A stretch of 64,000 nt of DNA from Pardosa pseudoannulata (GCA_032207245.1 CM063503.1:104666384-104730383), one strand, 5' to 3'; shown: positions 1 through 14,005, counted from the first letter of the stretch. Numbers and translations: made by a program. The notes: generated from the letters alone by a model not told the origin.

Positions 1-915
1 TCTCGATGCATCATTTCATATTCGAAATAAAGCAGTTTACTAACTATTTGTCCCACTCTTTCAGCAATGCAGTTTTCAGGCCCTGGAGGATTCTCGGAGA
101 TGAGTTGAAATTGATTTTCCCAGAGCGTCCCAAAAATTTTGTATAAGGTTGAGGTCTGGAGACCTGCTTGGCCACTCCAACAGGTGAATATCCTAACTTT
201 CTTGAAATTGGTTGACTAAAATAGCTTTATGTGACTTCGCGTTATCATTCATTAAAATGAATCCTGGGCCAACTCTATCCCTGAGGACGCCAACATAGAG
301 CTACAAGAAATCAACGCTATACCTCACAGTAGTCACATCAAGGAAACCGAGTTGTGCGGTTATCAAACATACCTGCACCGATCATTAGATATCCATAAAG
401 ATTTCATGGGCATTGGAGAGAAGGTAGAGAGTCTCTGATTATGTTCATATGAACATAAGGTGAGAATTAGTGGTTAGGTTGCACCGGGGCTCATCAATGA
501 AGAGAACGGTAGTTCCAATCTCATTGCTCTCTGCACCATTCTAAACGAACTCTCCGGTTTTCTTCATATGAGCGGTATTCAAATAACAGGTCTTATTGTA
601 AACAACTATTTCTCATGAAGTCTTCTGGAAACAGTTACACTTGAAACTTGGGTTCCTGTGGTCTCATGCAAGTCACAACAGAGCTGATAAGCAGTAGCTC
701 TCCTGTTACGTCTCGATATAATGAAGATCTTCTCTGGCTATCGTGGCTTTTGGACAACCTTGCCAATCTTTCTATCAATGGATCCGGTATTCTGTAAATA
801 TTTCCGTAAGTTGTATATGACTATAGGCGTTAAATTGAACTCTCTACAAATCTTTATTTGAAATTTGCATGCTTCTATCCTCCCCGCAATTTGCCACCTC
901 ATTTCATCATCTGAA
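1..915 (-). pseudogene. Decayed Tc1-like transposase
   Basis: Read on the minus strand, this is a Tc1/mariner-superfamily DDE transposase, the enzyme that cuts and pastes its own element. The N-terminal helix-turn-helix part is near 700-910 (reads DDEMRWQIAG, then KYLQNTGSIDRKIGK). A second DNA-binding part is near 590-680 (RATAYQL, then VTVSRRLHEK). The first catalytic Asp lies in FIDEP at 493-495. The second is in ILMNDNAKSH at 244-246. The SPDLN-x-IxNFW block is near 130-165. The residue 34 positions after the second Asp, expected to be Glu, is Gln (CAA, 139-141). There are several in-frame stops (for example in QKPR*PEK and RLHEK*) and at least one frameshift, so no active enzyme is encoded. 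The last C-terminal codons run to or past the window edge. I saw no terminal inverted repeats. Confidence 0.85.
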
Positions 916-999
916 CATTGGTGGTTACTCGCTTCTACTGTTAGAATTTGAGATTAACTGCTGAAAAAAACACCAAGAAATACTGCGAGATATGTAAGG

Positions 1000-2610
1000 G
1001 AATTAAATGAGTTTTTAGTCACTCGTGCTTATAAAGCATTTTCCTATAATGGCTCTGTCTTCCCCATACACGTGTATGTTTACATATTCGATGTACAACA
1101 TTTGCACCCTTGTCACGAAGAAGATGTTTTGCATTTTGTTCTGTTCTTTTCACGAAATTCGAATAATAGGAAAATTCTTTAAACTTTGAATATTAGTGCA
1201 GTTAAATCGCAGGATTTAAAGTTTTTCTTTCTTAGAATGAAAATTAAGAACTCTTTCTAATGGATAGGTAGGTCTAGGGCACAATGAGGATAATCCCAAA
1301 CTTCCAACTTGTAAATTTTTCAGAAGTACATTTTACTGCATGTGGTATCATATTCTCTTGATTTCACCACACACTTCATGTGATTGCCGATTAGTGTACA
1401 GTCAATCAGACCTTTTCATGTGCAAAAAAAGAATCACTACAAGCATTTTCAATTTGAACTCCACTTGCAGCACCGATATATGTTTGCAACTGATCATAAA
1501 AATAAATAAACTACTGCGTTGAAGCTGATGTGACTCAAGATAGAGATGAAAATGTGAGTGTTTATCAAAATCTTTCAAAACAGCCTTTCACCAAATGATG
1601 TTGACAAAAAAGTGCAAGTAAAAATTTTCACCGACCTACTTATACATAAAACATAAGGACAAAAAACGCTGAAATAAATTATTTCTTTAAGAAAATGTAT
1701 TAAAAATTCACCAAAATACCAATATGTTTTAAAAATTTGTCTTAGTTCATTATCTTATTAAAAAACAAAAATGTTTATGAATGTATATGCTCATTTTTTT
1801 ATTCAATATAATTCAATGAATGGTATTTGGGACATACTTCAATACACAAGGCATAATTGCTTACTTTGAAATACCGGAAAGTTTTATTTCTAGTACAAAA
1901 ATTTATAATTAACTCGAATATTTTCTCTTTATTTAGAAAATGTTTTATATTAAAACACGTTAATAGATTGTTGTGATATGATTTTAAGTACCAAAAATAT
2001 TTTTAACGCTTGAAAGCTTACTATATAAAATTTTGCATTACCTAAAGTAACATAGTTCTTCTAACATATTTCAAATATTTAGTTCATTTAGCACTTGAAA
2101 GTTATCAGCGACGAAACGATAAAAATTGCTCGGATTTTTCCTATTAGCATTTGTCATTCATCAGAAATGTAATCAGATATTTTACATCTGAAAAATGTTT
2201 CCTTCTTTTCTCTTTATTTGTTTCAATGCTTTTATAACAAACGCTTTAAATTATTCCCCATTTCAAAAATCTGGTTGGAAAATTGAACCAATTCCAAGTA
2301 TGTCATTGTTTGAATATAAATGAGGAAAAATGTAATATATCTGTATCATTACTTTACTAATTTAAGATGAGCATTTGTGGAATAGAAAATATTTTCAAGT
2401 GATGACTCATATAAAAAAGCAAATGTTTTCAATTGATACTTATAAAGAAGAATAAACTGCTACAGTTTAGAAATGAAAACGAAATTAACTGTTAAACTTA
2501 TACTTTATCATCTTAATTTTTAATGAGATTTCGTATCTGAAAATAGAGTTTATTTGGGTTGTACAATTCTTATCGTATAAAAGCATATTAATGTATAAAT
2601 ACTTAAAGGT
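1000..2610. other. Unannotated AT-rich DNA
   Basis: I see no gene here. The 60-codon frame at 1340-1522 has no family signature and is what chance gives in this composition. Confidence 0.6.
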
Positions 2611-2612
2611 TT

Positions 2613-2614
<2 letters not shown>

Positions 2615-2655
<41 letters not shown>
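2615..2655. repeat. (TA)n microsatellite
   Basis: Uninterrupted AT dinucleotide tract of about 41 bp. Frames reading Ile-Tyr repeats through it are artefacts. Confidence 0.97.
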
Positions 2656-2659
<4 letters not shown>

Positions 2660-2660
<1 letters not shown>

Positions 2661-3106
2661 CATTCATTTAAAATACTCTAATCAGTTATTACCGATGATA
2701 TAACTATATATTATTTTTACTACCAAATATACTGTTGAGCATGTTATAAATTCAACGTAAGAGTTTTGTAACTTTTAGAAGTTTACGCATATAAAGCTTT
2801 TTTTAAGGAATTCATTTTTGAAAATTGAAAATTTATGAATTTAGTATTTTTTACCCAGCAGTCAATCATTCTGAAATATAAGTTTAACATTTAATTTGAG
2901 CTGCGTTTGTCAAACACTTGTATTTATTAAATTACAGGAAAATATATTCAAATATAATAAAAAATACAAAATTTATTCTGAATGATATTAATGAATATGT
3001 TAGTGAACAGCGATTTTATCAGATACAAAATTCATTTTTTCACAATTTTAAGCAATTACTTAAAAAATTCTCTTGCATTATAATTAATCAAAAATTTTAA
3101 ACTAAG

Positions 3107-3171
<65 letters not shown>

Positions 3172-4920
3172 TAAAAAAATTAAGTGGGATTATTATTATC
3201 AAACAAAAAATGTTATGTCTCATAGTGTTAATAAAAATATTTTTAAATTTTAATATCAGTACACTTTCTGTAATAACATTTCCTGTTATGGAATTCAACA
3301 GTTCATAAATATTCTTCTCGTCGCAAATGTAAATTAAAAATGAACAAGAAATGCAGCTTAAAAGGAATAAACTACATTCCAAAATATTTGAAAAGAATGC
3401 TGCAAAATTTTTGCATTAGAAAATAATATCATAGACACAAACATATTTTCTTTTAAAACAATAGTGGCTTAGAGTGTACTCTCATTTTAATAAAATTCTT
3501 AACTGCGATAGAAAAGTCTTAAATATAGTTTATAATTTAAAACTGAATACAAATTTTGCTTCTCTGAAAGACGAGATGATATTTTTCGCTATGTAATTTA
3601 AAAAAAAAAAGAGCTTTCTTGTTCTTATTACGTTACTACTCATGTCCTTTAATAAATTATGCAAATTTCTCATTAACATTTCAGACAAAAATATTCAGTC
3701 TTCATATTACTTACAAAAGTAAAAATGATTTTTCCGTTTATCTTATTAGACGTCAATTTTTTTTTCTTTTTCAAAAATTTCAGCATGATGAGATACGTAG
3801 TTGCTAATATACTTTTCGGTACTTTTTCAGAAGAATCAAAGAAAATGAAATTAAAATTTGCATTTAATTTGAATTTATTTAGTGTTTGTTACTAAATTTT
3901 GGAATTTTGCTAATTACTGTGTCTGTATAATTTCACAGTGGAAACATTTTGCTTTTCTGATTAGCACATATATAGATAATATATGCTGTTACGAAAATAT
4001 TTCCTTTTGTTATATTAATATGCAGTTGTTCTAGGTTTTTAAATTTAGCTTTAATCTACTGTTAGTTTTTAAAAGCGTATTAAAAATAATATGTAATAAA
4101 CAACAAATATTTTTAAAAATATTAAATGAAATGGCTAAATGCTAAAGTAAAAGAAACAGACAGTTACTTTGAATATTAAGAGATTCCTTTTTGTGTACAA
4201 CGTAACAAAAACTAATTGTCACTGATTGCTAGAAGTTCAACTTCAAAAGTTTTAACTGTGTTTCTTTTTGCACACGAAGATACTTAAACCACTTAAACAT
4301 TTTTACATTCTTGTCAGTTTATCTAGAATTAAATAACTTATTAAACTACTGGTGTCTCATATTATTCCCATTTTCGTGCATTTTTCAGTATTTCAGTTTT
4401 AAGTACACATTGTTGTGGAAAATAATGAATTGCAAATCAAATGCACAGAGTTTTGCAACGAAGGTTTTACTGCTTTACCTGTACGTGAGGAAATAACAAA
4501 TTCTGATTTTTCTTGCTTGGTATTTCATGTATTATTAAAAGTATTTCAAGCAGATTAAAAATATGCATATTTAAAAACATAAAAGAATTATATTTTCTTT
4601 CTAAGGTCTATTTTAAAAAATCCTTTTTCTTATTTTATAATTTTAAGAGAGAATGGTAACTTTAAGTGAAAAAGCTCTAATTCCAATAAATATCAACATA
4701 AATTAATAAATTCAATTCTTTTAACATGTCGACTGCTGACTTGAAAGTATAAAATTGAATTAAACCTAAAATGTTTTTAAAACTTTTTTTTTTATTTTCG
4801 GCCACAATATATCTGAAAAACAAATAATTACGGAATTAATATTCAAAATTGCTGTCTCCATTTTTTATTAATTTGATACTTTTATACTTTGATTTAGTAT
4901 TTTCAATTTAGTAAATTTAG
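2660..4920. other. Unannotated AT-rich DNA with one (TA)n tract
   Basis: I see no gene here. The short frames (2918-3100, 3619-3807, 4311-4496) are low-complexity Phe/Ile/Asn/Lys-rich and have no recognisable domain. Confidence 0.6.
3110..3169. repeat. (TA)n microsatellite
   Basis: Uninterrupted AT dinucleotide tract of about 60 bp. Confidence 0.97.
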
Positions 4921-4924
4921 TTTT

Positions 4925-5470
4925 ATTTAACAGAAATTAAAATTTTCTAGAGATTGGAAAGTACTAAACGCAAAATTGTTTTACATTACGAGATTTTAAC
5001 TATGTTGTAAGATAAAAAATACTTAATCTTTAGCTATAGAAGTGTAGGTAAGCACATCTCAACAATATTCTTTCTTTTACAATAATAAGTTATTTATTAT
5101 TTTTGAATTTATAATTTTAAATAGACAACAGTATAAAAATAAATAACACATGATGAGCAATTTTTAAGATTTAAATTTAACCACATTTAATTCATAAACT
5201 AACCGATAACCATAATCTGTAAAATATTAAACCCAATTATTTTACATTAGGAGACATTAACTATGTTACTACCTAAAAGAAATGCTTAATCATTAGCTTT
5301 GAAAATCTGAGTAAGTGAATTTTAATAGTATTCTTTTCTTACAATAAAGTTACATTTTTAATTTCGGATTTATTATATTAAGTACATAGCAATAAAATAT
5401 TAAATAACACATGAGCAAAAATATTTAAAATTTAAATTTAACCCCATTTAATTCATAAACTAACAGAAAC
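4925..5470 (+). repeat. Diverged tandem duplication, ~255-bp unit
   Basis: The segments around 4960-5212 and 5220-5467 repeat the same order of landmarks: TTTTACATTA-GAGA, TTAACTATGTT, CTTAATC-TTAGCT, ATATTCTTT, AATAACACATGA-GAGCAA, AAATTTAACC-CATTTAATTCATAAACTAAC. The copies differ by many substitutions and small indels, so the duplication is old. A third copy begins after 5467 but soon loses similarity. No coding potential is seen. Confidence 0.75.
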
Positions 5471-5479
5471 TAAAAATCT

Positions 5480-6540
5480 TTTAATATTAAATTACTATTA
5501 GAATTATGTATTTTTGTAATTTTTGAAATTCAAATAAATTGATGTATAAATGTAATGAAATTTTCCCTGCAATAACTTAGAATTAGTGAATTTCAAGAAT
5601 TGCAGCTCTTTAACTCTTAATACAGACTGATGGATAAAGTTTATTAAATGAATGAAGAATTATCGGTAAAAGTTTAAGTGAGTTAAAGTTTTGTAATATG
5701 TATACTTAAAGTAACTACATAAGTATTAAAAATATATTTGAATAATTTAAAATCACACACTCTGAATAAATGTAATTGTACTTAAAAATTCTATATTATA
5801 GTGTGTTTTAAAAGACCGTGGATTTACAAAATTAACAAAATTGCTTTAACCGCTTTTATAACAAACTTTAAATTTTATTATGAAATGTTTTTGTATGCAA
5901 AACTTTTTGCAAATTCGATTTAATATCAAGTATTTATGGAATCGTTTATTGTTAAATTTTTCAAATTTGTTTTCATTCTTAATGTTCTATGTGGAATTAT
6001 TTTTGTCTGTATAAAGGCTATTATGCTTTTCTTGTTCAAAGAGACATAGGTATAGTAATTACAAAATATATCGGTGTTCATGTTTCAAGTGAAATTTCAA
6101 TTTTAAACAGGTCATTTTGACTAGTTTCGGCTTTAAGTGTGTACATACTAAAAAATTTTAAGTTTTTATTTTCAAAAGCATATATCTAAATGTATTTATA
6201 AAAGGATTCTAAAATTGTAGCAAACACTATAGCTTTAAATTAAAAAAAGTAATGAAATAGGCGAAAAAATTGCCTTAACTTTAAAACACTGAGCGAAAGA
6301 GAAATTGTGTGTATAGCTCCTATATGAAAATTATAGTGTTCCAATATAGAGAGATAGAGTGTGGAGTTTTAGAGGATCAGTTTTTATGAATGGTTATGCT
6401 ATTAAAAGGTAAATAAAGGGCACTCAACACATAACAATTAAATATCACATCCGTATTTAATATAAATATTCCCTTATACAATTAGATTTGTATTGAAAAA
6501 TGATACTTTAACATTATTTCCAATTGCACCCCTACACACA
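5480..6540. other. Unannotated AT-rich DNA
   Basis: I see nothing here beyond short A and T runs. Confidence 0.6.
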
Positions 6541-6541
6541 T

Positions 6542-6545
<4 letters not shown>

Positions 6546-6606
<61 letters not shown>
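6546..6606. repeat. (TA)n microsatellite
   Basis: Uninterrupted AT dinucleotide tract of about 60 bp. Confidence 0.97.
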
Positions 6607-6607
<1 letters not shown>

Positions 6608-6609
6608 TT

Positions 6610-9416
6610 TAAATCAAGAAATTTCCTGACAGAAAACTGTAAGAGAGACAAAAAATAATACATTATTGAGAAATAACTTCTGCTTGAAAAAAATTATGTC
6701 TTGTACATTATTTTTATACAGTCATTTGTTATTTATTTTTATCATCGGAAATAGTTTGAGATCTTAGATGCTTATATAAATATATTTCCCGTTTGCGATA
6801 CATAATTTTTCATTAAAGAAAACTTATGTGCAGGTGGAAAGTCTCAGCTTTCAACTATTGACTTACGATACCATGGAATACAACATTGGGAATTTATTAC
6901 TCTGCTGGATGAATATATGTTCTATGAAAGAATCAGAAATTTAGGTTGGTATTTCTTACTAAAATGCATCACAAGCCAAAGTGAATAAAGGATTACAGTT
7001 TACAGAAATAAAAGAACAGAAGTGTTACGTAAAAATGTTAATATGCAAGAACACGATTCAGAATATATGTAAATGTACATATGAGCTTAAAACAAAGTAA
7101 ATGAAAATTAACTATTAATTTTTTAAAACTGAGTTTTCAGTTTTAATAATTTACAAATGAAACCTTACAGGCTATGATTCTGATATAAATCAACAAGACA
7201 CATCGAATAATTTATGATAAGCTTTTAAAACATCATAGGAATTATTTATCACCACTGACTTTGAACCCAGCTTTTAAAGAAGTTCCACTATGAAGGCTAT
7301 TATTTGAAAATATATTTTAAATTTGAGGTTTTTTCTCTGCTTTAATAGGACGTGTACAATACGATCGTAATATTCCTCATTCCGTACTTATAGAGATACA
7401 CGTAAAAAATCTCATAAACACTGAAAAAATCTCATATTAATTACGAAATGAATCAAAACTTAATTTGATCAGGAAATTATTACAACGAAATTAAATATCG
7501 GGATTTCAATATCCTTTTTAAGTGATGTATTGACAGATATTTACAAATGTGTTATATAAATTACAGACTAACCATAACATACCTCGGCATTGTTTTGTGC
7601 CTCCAAAAGGTTGCCGATCGAAAAAAAAATGTTGAAACTTAAAATATGTAAAACTTTAAAAAGTTGATCAAGGAGCTATTACAAAGAAATTTTAAAAAAA
7701 TCCACATCTGAATCCACTGGGTAGTTTTTGAGCCATACGCTGGGAAAGACGAAAATAATCTCTCATTTTATTTACATAGATATTTATTAAAGGAATGTCC
7801 TCTACAAAGTTGAAGCAAATGTTAAAAAAAACAGATGTGAAAAGTTTTGGATTGTTATACAACTATCCCACTAAATCATTTACATACTAATAATGTTAAT
7901 AAGATATTGTAAAATCTTAATCAAGTGTGCCAAAATAGTTGAAATTAATATATTATTTGTAGAAATAAATATATATGAAATTACTAAAGTTTTAAAATTG
8001 AAGATTTACATTTTGATATCTGTACATAATTTATTCATATACAAGTTACTGACATTTGACATTGAACTGACATTTATTATAAGCCTAAAAATATATGGCG
8101 CATGCTATTTTATTTCTTGTAGTGTACAAGGTAATAAAACAACGAAAAATAGTTTTGACAATTGGATATTATTATTAACATTTAGCCCTTTCAAATAATA
8201 AGAAAGAAATTAAGTTTAAAAGAGATATGGATAATTTTTCGAAATTACTAGTAAATCAGTGTCTAAGACCTTTATGTTTAATATTTACTTTTATTCCATA
8301 TTAAGAACATGAATGCTAAGGAAATTTGGAAATTAGTGAAGATGATGCCCTGTAGAAAATATTACTAAATGAATGAATTATGACAATATTTGATGTATAA
8401 ATAATAGATGAATTAAAAAAAAATCAATCAGTTTAGCAAGTGGTTTGCATCTTTAAATTTCGTACTATAATTTTCAACAAAAAGCAAAACTAAAGATGAA
8501 CCATAGGAAAGATAAAAAGGATACTTACTTTTAAAACGTTTATAGGAACAATTTTAATTTTGTAGTCACATAAACAATTTTAACTTTGTAGTCATATATT
8601 CTGTTACATTTTTAATTAAAATGTGGATATTAACACAGTTCTAAAGTCGAAAATAGATTTAAAATAATCGAAATAGAAAGGTATTTTAAAAATAATTCTG
8701 ACGTCACTGTTACGAACTGAATTATTTCTCGATTGGAAATTACTTTATCTTATATTTGTAAAATAGTAAGGACGTTTTATAAACTTAAACTTATTTTGAG
8801 TTCATGAGAAATCACTTAAAGTGGAGAAGTGTTATTAATTCTAGAATTTCGATCAGAGAAAGCACCATGATTCGGTACTCTAGTGGTAAATTCATAGAAG
8901 ATTCCATGAGACAAAAAACACTGTTGAACGGTTTTACTTTGATTATCACTCACGAAACTCTGTCGGAAACTTGACAACTTATACGGCTTACAAATAAGAA
9001 AGGTGGGTTGTTTTCGTAAAAATAGCTTTAATTTGTGATTCAAAGAGATATAGGACACGACAACAGACAAGTTATCCGGTGATGAAGGGAGATAATAAAG
9101 GCAAACCTTTTAGTTTTGAAGATAGAACTCCAATCTAAAGAAATTTAAGTATTTCTGTAGAGTATTAGAAATAAGTTCCTGAGAAGAAACAAGGAGTTTC
9201 ATCTTTATTGAAGATACTTTCTAACTGGAATTCAGAAAAACATTTAGCGATCTGAAGAAATACTCAAGTGTTTGTCTGAAGCTATGGTAGACATAGATTT
9301 TTAAAATTAATTCCTATCAATTTTCAAACTGCATTAAAAAATTTCTTTTACTGAGTATTAGAAATTACTAATATATTTTGTTATTATAAATTTCAAACTT
9401 GGTTTATTGAACTACC

Positions 9417-9420
<4 letters not shown>
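6610..9420. other. Unannotated AT-rich DNA
   Basis: No convincing gene. The minus-strand 84-codon frame at 8816-9070 and the plus-strand 101-codon frame at 7893-8198 match no family I know. A two-copy tandem repeat of about 25 bp (AACAATTTTAAxTTTGTAGT and on) lies at 8548-8597. Confidence 0.55.

Positions 9421-9423
<3 letters not shown>

Positions 9424-9494
<71 letters not shown>
9424..9494. repeat. (TA)n microsatellite
   Basis: Uninterrupted AT dinucleotide tract of about 70 bp. Confidence 0.97.
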
Positions 9495-9496
<2 letters not shown>

Positions 9497-9499
9497 TAA

Positions 9500-10485
9500 A
9501 ACACAATGTATTTGTCTATATATGCACATTTAACTACTTATGTAGATAAATGTATGCATACGATGGAGTATCTCCAGCAATAGTTTTTTAAATTCTTAAA
9601 ACTCGTTCCGCAAAGTTTTCATTTCGTAGAAATTTTACTTGCAAATTAATCGTCATTAGGAATCAAAATGAAAACGGCGTCAAAACTTTCTTTCAAAACA
9701 AAATGATTTTCGAGATGTGGTAAGCATTCTTTTTACTCAACCATATTTTCTTTTCCTGCTTTTAATATTCTATTAAAAAAATTTCCAAACTTTTCTAGCT
9801 CTGAAATCTTTTCTAAGGGAAATACACATGCGAATAATTAAGAGAATCTTTTAAAAGAAAGATTAAAATAATTATAAGAATTCGATAACAAGAATAAAAC
9901 AAAATAAAATCCTAAAGAAACTCTTAAATTGCCAACCACGGAAAGATGAAAACAATTTACGGTACAAGAAAAGTATCCACAAAGCGCATTAAATCTACTT
10001 ACATTTTTAAAGAATTAATCAGCTTACAATACTTTAAAACCTACCATTCTTTTAGCTCTTTATATCCGAATTAACTTACTTAAGAACTTTTAATTAAATT
10101 TATGTCTAATTAAGCACTTTTAGTGTGCTATTATATAGAAACAGAAAAAGGCAATTTATAAGTATTAAAAGATTAAATTTTTTATGATTATTTACAACAT
10201 CAAAATGAATATATTGTACATACATGGAATTACTTGCTTGCTGAAAACAATATTACCTTAAAGCAGCAGAGAAATGAATACAAACTATATTAACACATGT
10301 TCGTATACATAATGATTGGTTAAGAGCTCACTTTATTCAGACAGATATAAAACAATAGAACCCATCCTCTCCGCCAAAAAAAAATATAAATTTTACTGTA
10401 ATCTAATCTTTTCTTATTTAAAATTATCTGATGTTTGAAACTATGGTTTCACATAAGTTCTTATGTGAGTTTATAAATGCACCTA
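9500..10485. other. Unannotated AT-rich DNA
   Basis: No gene or repeat recognised. Confidence 0.6.
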
Positions 10486-10486
10486 C

Positions 10487-10689
<203 letters not shown>

Positions 10690-11084
10690 GTTTTATAGAA
10701 AGTAGAAGTGTTGTAGGAATGATTCTCCCTGAAAGTACAAATCTATGTTTTAATGTCATCAATAGTAAAATTTAAAGAATTCTTTGAAAAATCTGATGTG
10801 GAAAGCGTAATTGAGTCTCAAATATCAGCGAAAATGTTGCCACTTCATTAGCCGTTAGCGTCTGGATTTCAAATTGTAAACACAGCACATCGTGTACATC
10901 GTAATGAAACAGAACTAATGAGCCGACATGGTGAATTACATAAACCAATAATAACGAAAACTGTTTTAAAGAATATAAAGATGATGTTTTAGAATTTTGT
11001 GTGTTAGGTATTCTTTGTGTATATATAACACTTTCCAAAATAACCCTAAAAACAAGCACACATATATATGTATGTATGTATGTA
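10690..11084. other. Unannotated DNA
   Basis: No gene recognised. The minus-strand 95-codon frame at 10772-11059 matches no known family. A short ATGT run lies at 11060-11085. Confidence 0.55.
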
Positions 11085-11525
11085 ATAATATTTTAACCCA
11101 AATTTAAAAAATTTAATAATAAATATATTCTAAAATAAATTTCTGATGATTCTATACTTAAAATTACAATCTTTGAAATATTTTTATTCTTAATGTTTTA
11201 TTAATTCCTCTTTAGTTGTGGTAAATTTTTGTGAGCATGAAAACTCCAAATTAATTTCTCTGTAGTTCAACTAATTTTATATATCTCTTTTACGTAACCT
11301 AAATTCACTTCTTTTCGTTCCTCATGAAGTAAACTCTTAACATCCTGACTGGCTGACTCTCTTGCGCAATCCTTTCACAATATAAGCCAATGTAAAACGT
11401 TTCAAGACGTTGACAGAAGAGGACCAACGATGGACTATCTCAATAAAATCAACATATTTATTTCCCAATATTTTTAACGTTCATGACCTAAAGACTGTAT
11501 TTGATCTAGCATAAATACGTTTCTA
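11085..11525 (+). repeat. Dispersed repeat R, copy 1
   Basis: Shares ordered landmarks with 13203-13645: TATTTTAACC, TTCTAAAATAAATTTCTxATGATT, TTGTGGTA, AATTTCT-CxxAG-T-AACTA, then ATATAAG-xAATGTAAAAC, GACxxATTxTCT-ATAAA, ATATTTATTTC, and at the end CATGxxCTAAAGACTG-ATTT-ATCxAGCAT. No reading frame or terminal inverted repeat was found, so the class is unknown. It is the most diverged copy. Confidence 0.6.
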
Positions 11526-11529
11526 AATT

Positions 11530-13200
11530 ATATATGGTTTTGTGTTAATTAAGTTAAAAAATTTTATCGATTACACAAAATTTCACACTTACTTTTCTTT
11601 AGCATTTAAGGTCTTAATTTTGTTTCTATATAACTACAGTTATCTTTATATTACTATTTGTTAGAATTATTTAAAAAATTGTTTAAATGTATCTTAACCA
11701 AAGAAGAAATTAATGTATAAATTTTACTGACGATAGATTATCCACAAAAAGGATTTCGTTTACCCTTTACTTAGTTTTCTTTTTCCTATTTTCTTCCAAA
11801 ACTTTTTGATAAAATCATCCTGACTGTTGCAAAAATTGATGCAAACTTCACATCAATGATTTTAAATAAATGACTACTACTTTATAGATATAACAATAAA
11901 ATGTACTAGACGAAACTGACCTATGTTTAATGGTTTCCACTTAAAATCCTCCCATTTTTTTGGCATATTCAACTGTTCCCTGAACAGTAGTTGTCTTTCG
12001 AATTTTTAAAAAAGTTTGCCTGCCCGTTATTATTTTTCGTGAAACATTTCAATTTCGGGTTTCAGATGAGAGTTACCTTCAGGATAGTAAACTCGTAAAT
12101 GAATTTATACTATTGGTACTAACCCATTATATTTCCTTTTGTACGTTGTGTTTTAAAGGTTACTACTATAAATTCTGAGAACAGACATTCTTAAATTTTG
12201 TTTCTTGGAAATTACTGTGGTGATGCGATTTAGATCAATAAAATTCTTTTTGACTAAAAAATAATAACCACTATAAATTTGATCACAGGTAAATACCTAA
12301 ATTTAATGAGAACTACACGACAGTTACTTATGTTTAATAGTATTTTTGCAGTATTGGTTACCAAACGTGGGTAAGGATCTTGAAGTTGAAATACTATAAT
12401 TGATAAGATATTTCTTAAATATTGTACAAAAACTAGTTTTGTTAAAATCAATTTGTTTTCAAATATAAGAAAATTAACTTTTATGATCCAAATGTAAAAA
12501 TATGATAATATGTTTAAAGTATAAGTATATAGTTGTGACATATTTAAAATGATAATCTAATGTATAATAATATTCATTAGTCAAGAAATGAAAGAGTTGG
12601 AAGTCTTGAAAGATCTTCAAATAAGTTAGATTCTTTATGGTAAATTTAGAAACAGTTTAAAGTTTCCCGAACCAATATCCCTAAAAATAAGATTAAATAG
12701 TGTTTTATACCATTTAAAGAGAGACATTTAAAGGCTAAAATCCTCGAACTTTAAATTGGGATCTATTACTAATCCACGGCAATCCACGCAAAATGTGAGG
12801 GAATAATAGAGAAAAAGCTTTTTACTTATCTCAGATGACTCTCTTTCCTTTTATTTAGTTGCGCATCTCTACATCTGTTTTGAATTTGTTTTATATGGAT
12901 GATTATATTTATCTGTTAAACTACCTATTTATTCCTATTAAACATACTAATCTGGTACAATGTTAACGTATTCATGTTTCATCAGTTGTTACTTCTACTG
13001 ATCATTTATTTGTTTATATTGTAATGCCACATTTCTATGTAATGCTCTAAATATCTAAGTATTTTTGTACAATAACAGATAGATAATTTGTTTGAGTCGA
13101 GGCAGACTAAAATGTATCTCTTCCATTAATAAAATTTCATATTCTTATTGCCGTTTGCAGCGATTTAAAGCTTTTTAAGTTGGCCGGGGGGGTAATCTCT
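11530..13200. other. Unannotated AT-rich DNA
   Basis: No gene recognised. The minus-strand 95-codon frame at 12254-12541 is hydrophobic and AT-driven, with no domain signature. Confidence 0.55.
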
Positions 13201-13202
13201 AA

Positions 13203-13645
13203 CGGTATTTTAACCTATACTAACCAACTTAATTATAATTACATTCTAAAATAAATTTCTAATGATTTTGTAGGTAAAATTACCCACAACTTTTACGTAC
13301 AACTTTTTATTTTACTTGTGGTAGCCATTGCTGACCTACAAAACACAAAATGAATTTCTGCACAGCTGAACTAGTTTTTAATAACATAACTCTTAGGTAA
13401 CTTAGTTTCCCTACTTAGAGCCCACATGTGATGCCCTTTTATTAATCTAATTGGTTCTCTGCTTTGTGACCTCACGACACTATATAAGAAAATGTAAAAC
13501 ATTCCAATTTCGAACGCCAATGACAGATTGTCTCTATAAAGATATTTATTTCATAATTTTGATGTTTTCATTCATGGTCTAAAGACTGCAATTTATCCAG
13601 CATGGGTCTACTAAATTTGTGGGTAATTAAGTACCCACTTCTATC
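13203..13645 (+). repeat. Dispersed repeat R, copy 2
   Basis: The best-preserved long copy of R. It ends with TTTTGATGTTTTCATTCATG, GTCTAAAGACTGCAATTTAT and CCAGCATGGG, shared closely with 16835-16890 and, inverted, with 56391-56455. A GTGGGTAATTAAGTACCCAC near-palindrome lies just outside that end at 13619-13638, followed by a (CT)n(CA)n microsatellite. Confidence 0.7.
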
Positions 13646-13652
13646 CCTCTCT

Positions 13653-13689
<37 letters not shown>

Positions 13690-14005
13690 TATACACATAG
13701 AGAGTGTATAATTAGAGTATAGTCAGTGCATATTTAACATATATTTAGTAGATACTTATCAGTAAAATTAGAGTTGAGTAAAGACATTTCTGTGTTTTAA
13801 CTTTAAAATTTAATGATAACTACTGATACAAAACAATAAAATATGACAAAATTATTGAAAAATTGTCTGTAATTAAATAAAGCTGTTAATCTTTCCATAA
13901 AGCTAAGGAAAATACCCTTTCTTTATAACTTACCCTCATAACTGAACTCCATTCCCTTCACAAGCTTGTTACTAATTGGATGCTTTCATCACGTGATTGC
14001 TCGAG
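13540..14005 (+). repeat. Local duplicate, copy A
   Basis: Starts inside R copy 2 and runs past the microsatellite through unrelated sequence to TTGGATGCTTTCATCACGTG near 14000. The whole ~460-bp segment recurs at 16826-17273 with small indels and scattered substitutions. It is therefore a segmental duplication carrying R sequence, not just another R copy. Confidence 0.8.
13647..13690 (+). repeat. Compound (CT)n(CA)n microsatellite
   Basis: A CT run followed by a CA run directly behind repeat R copy 2. A matching CT-rich run follows R copy 3 at 16930. Confidence 0.9.
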
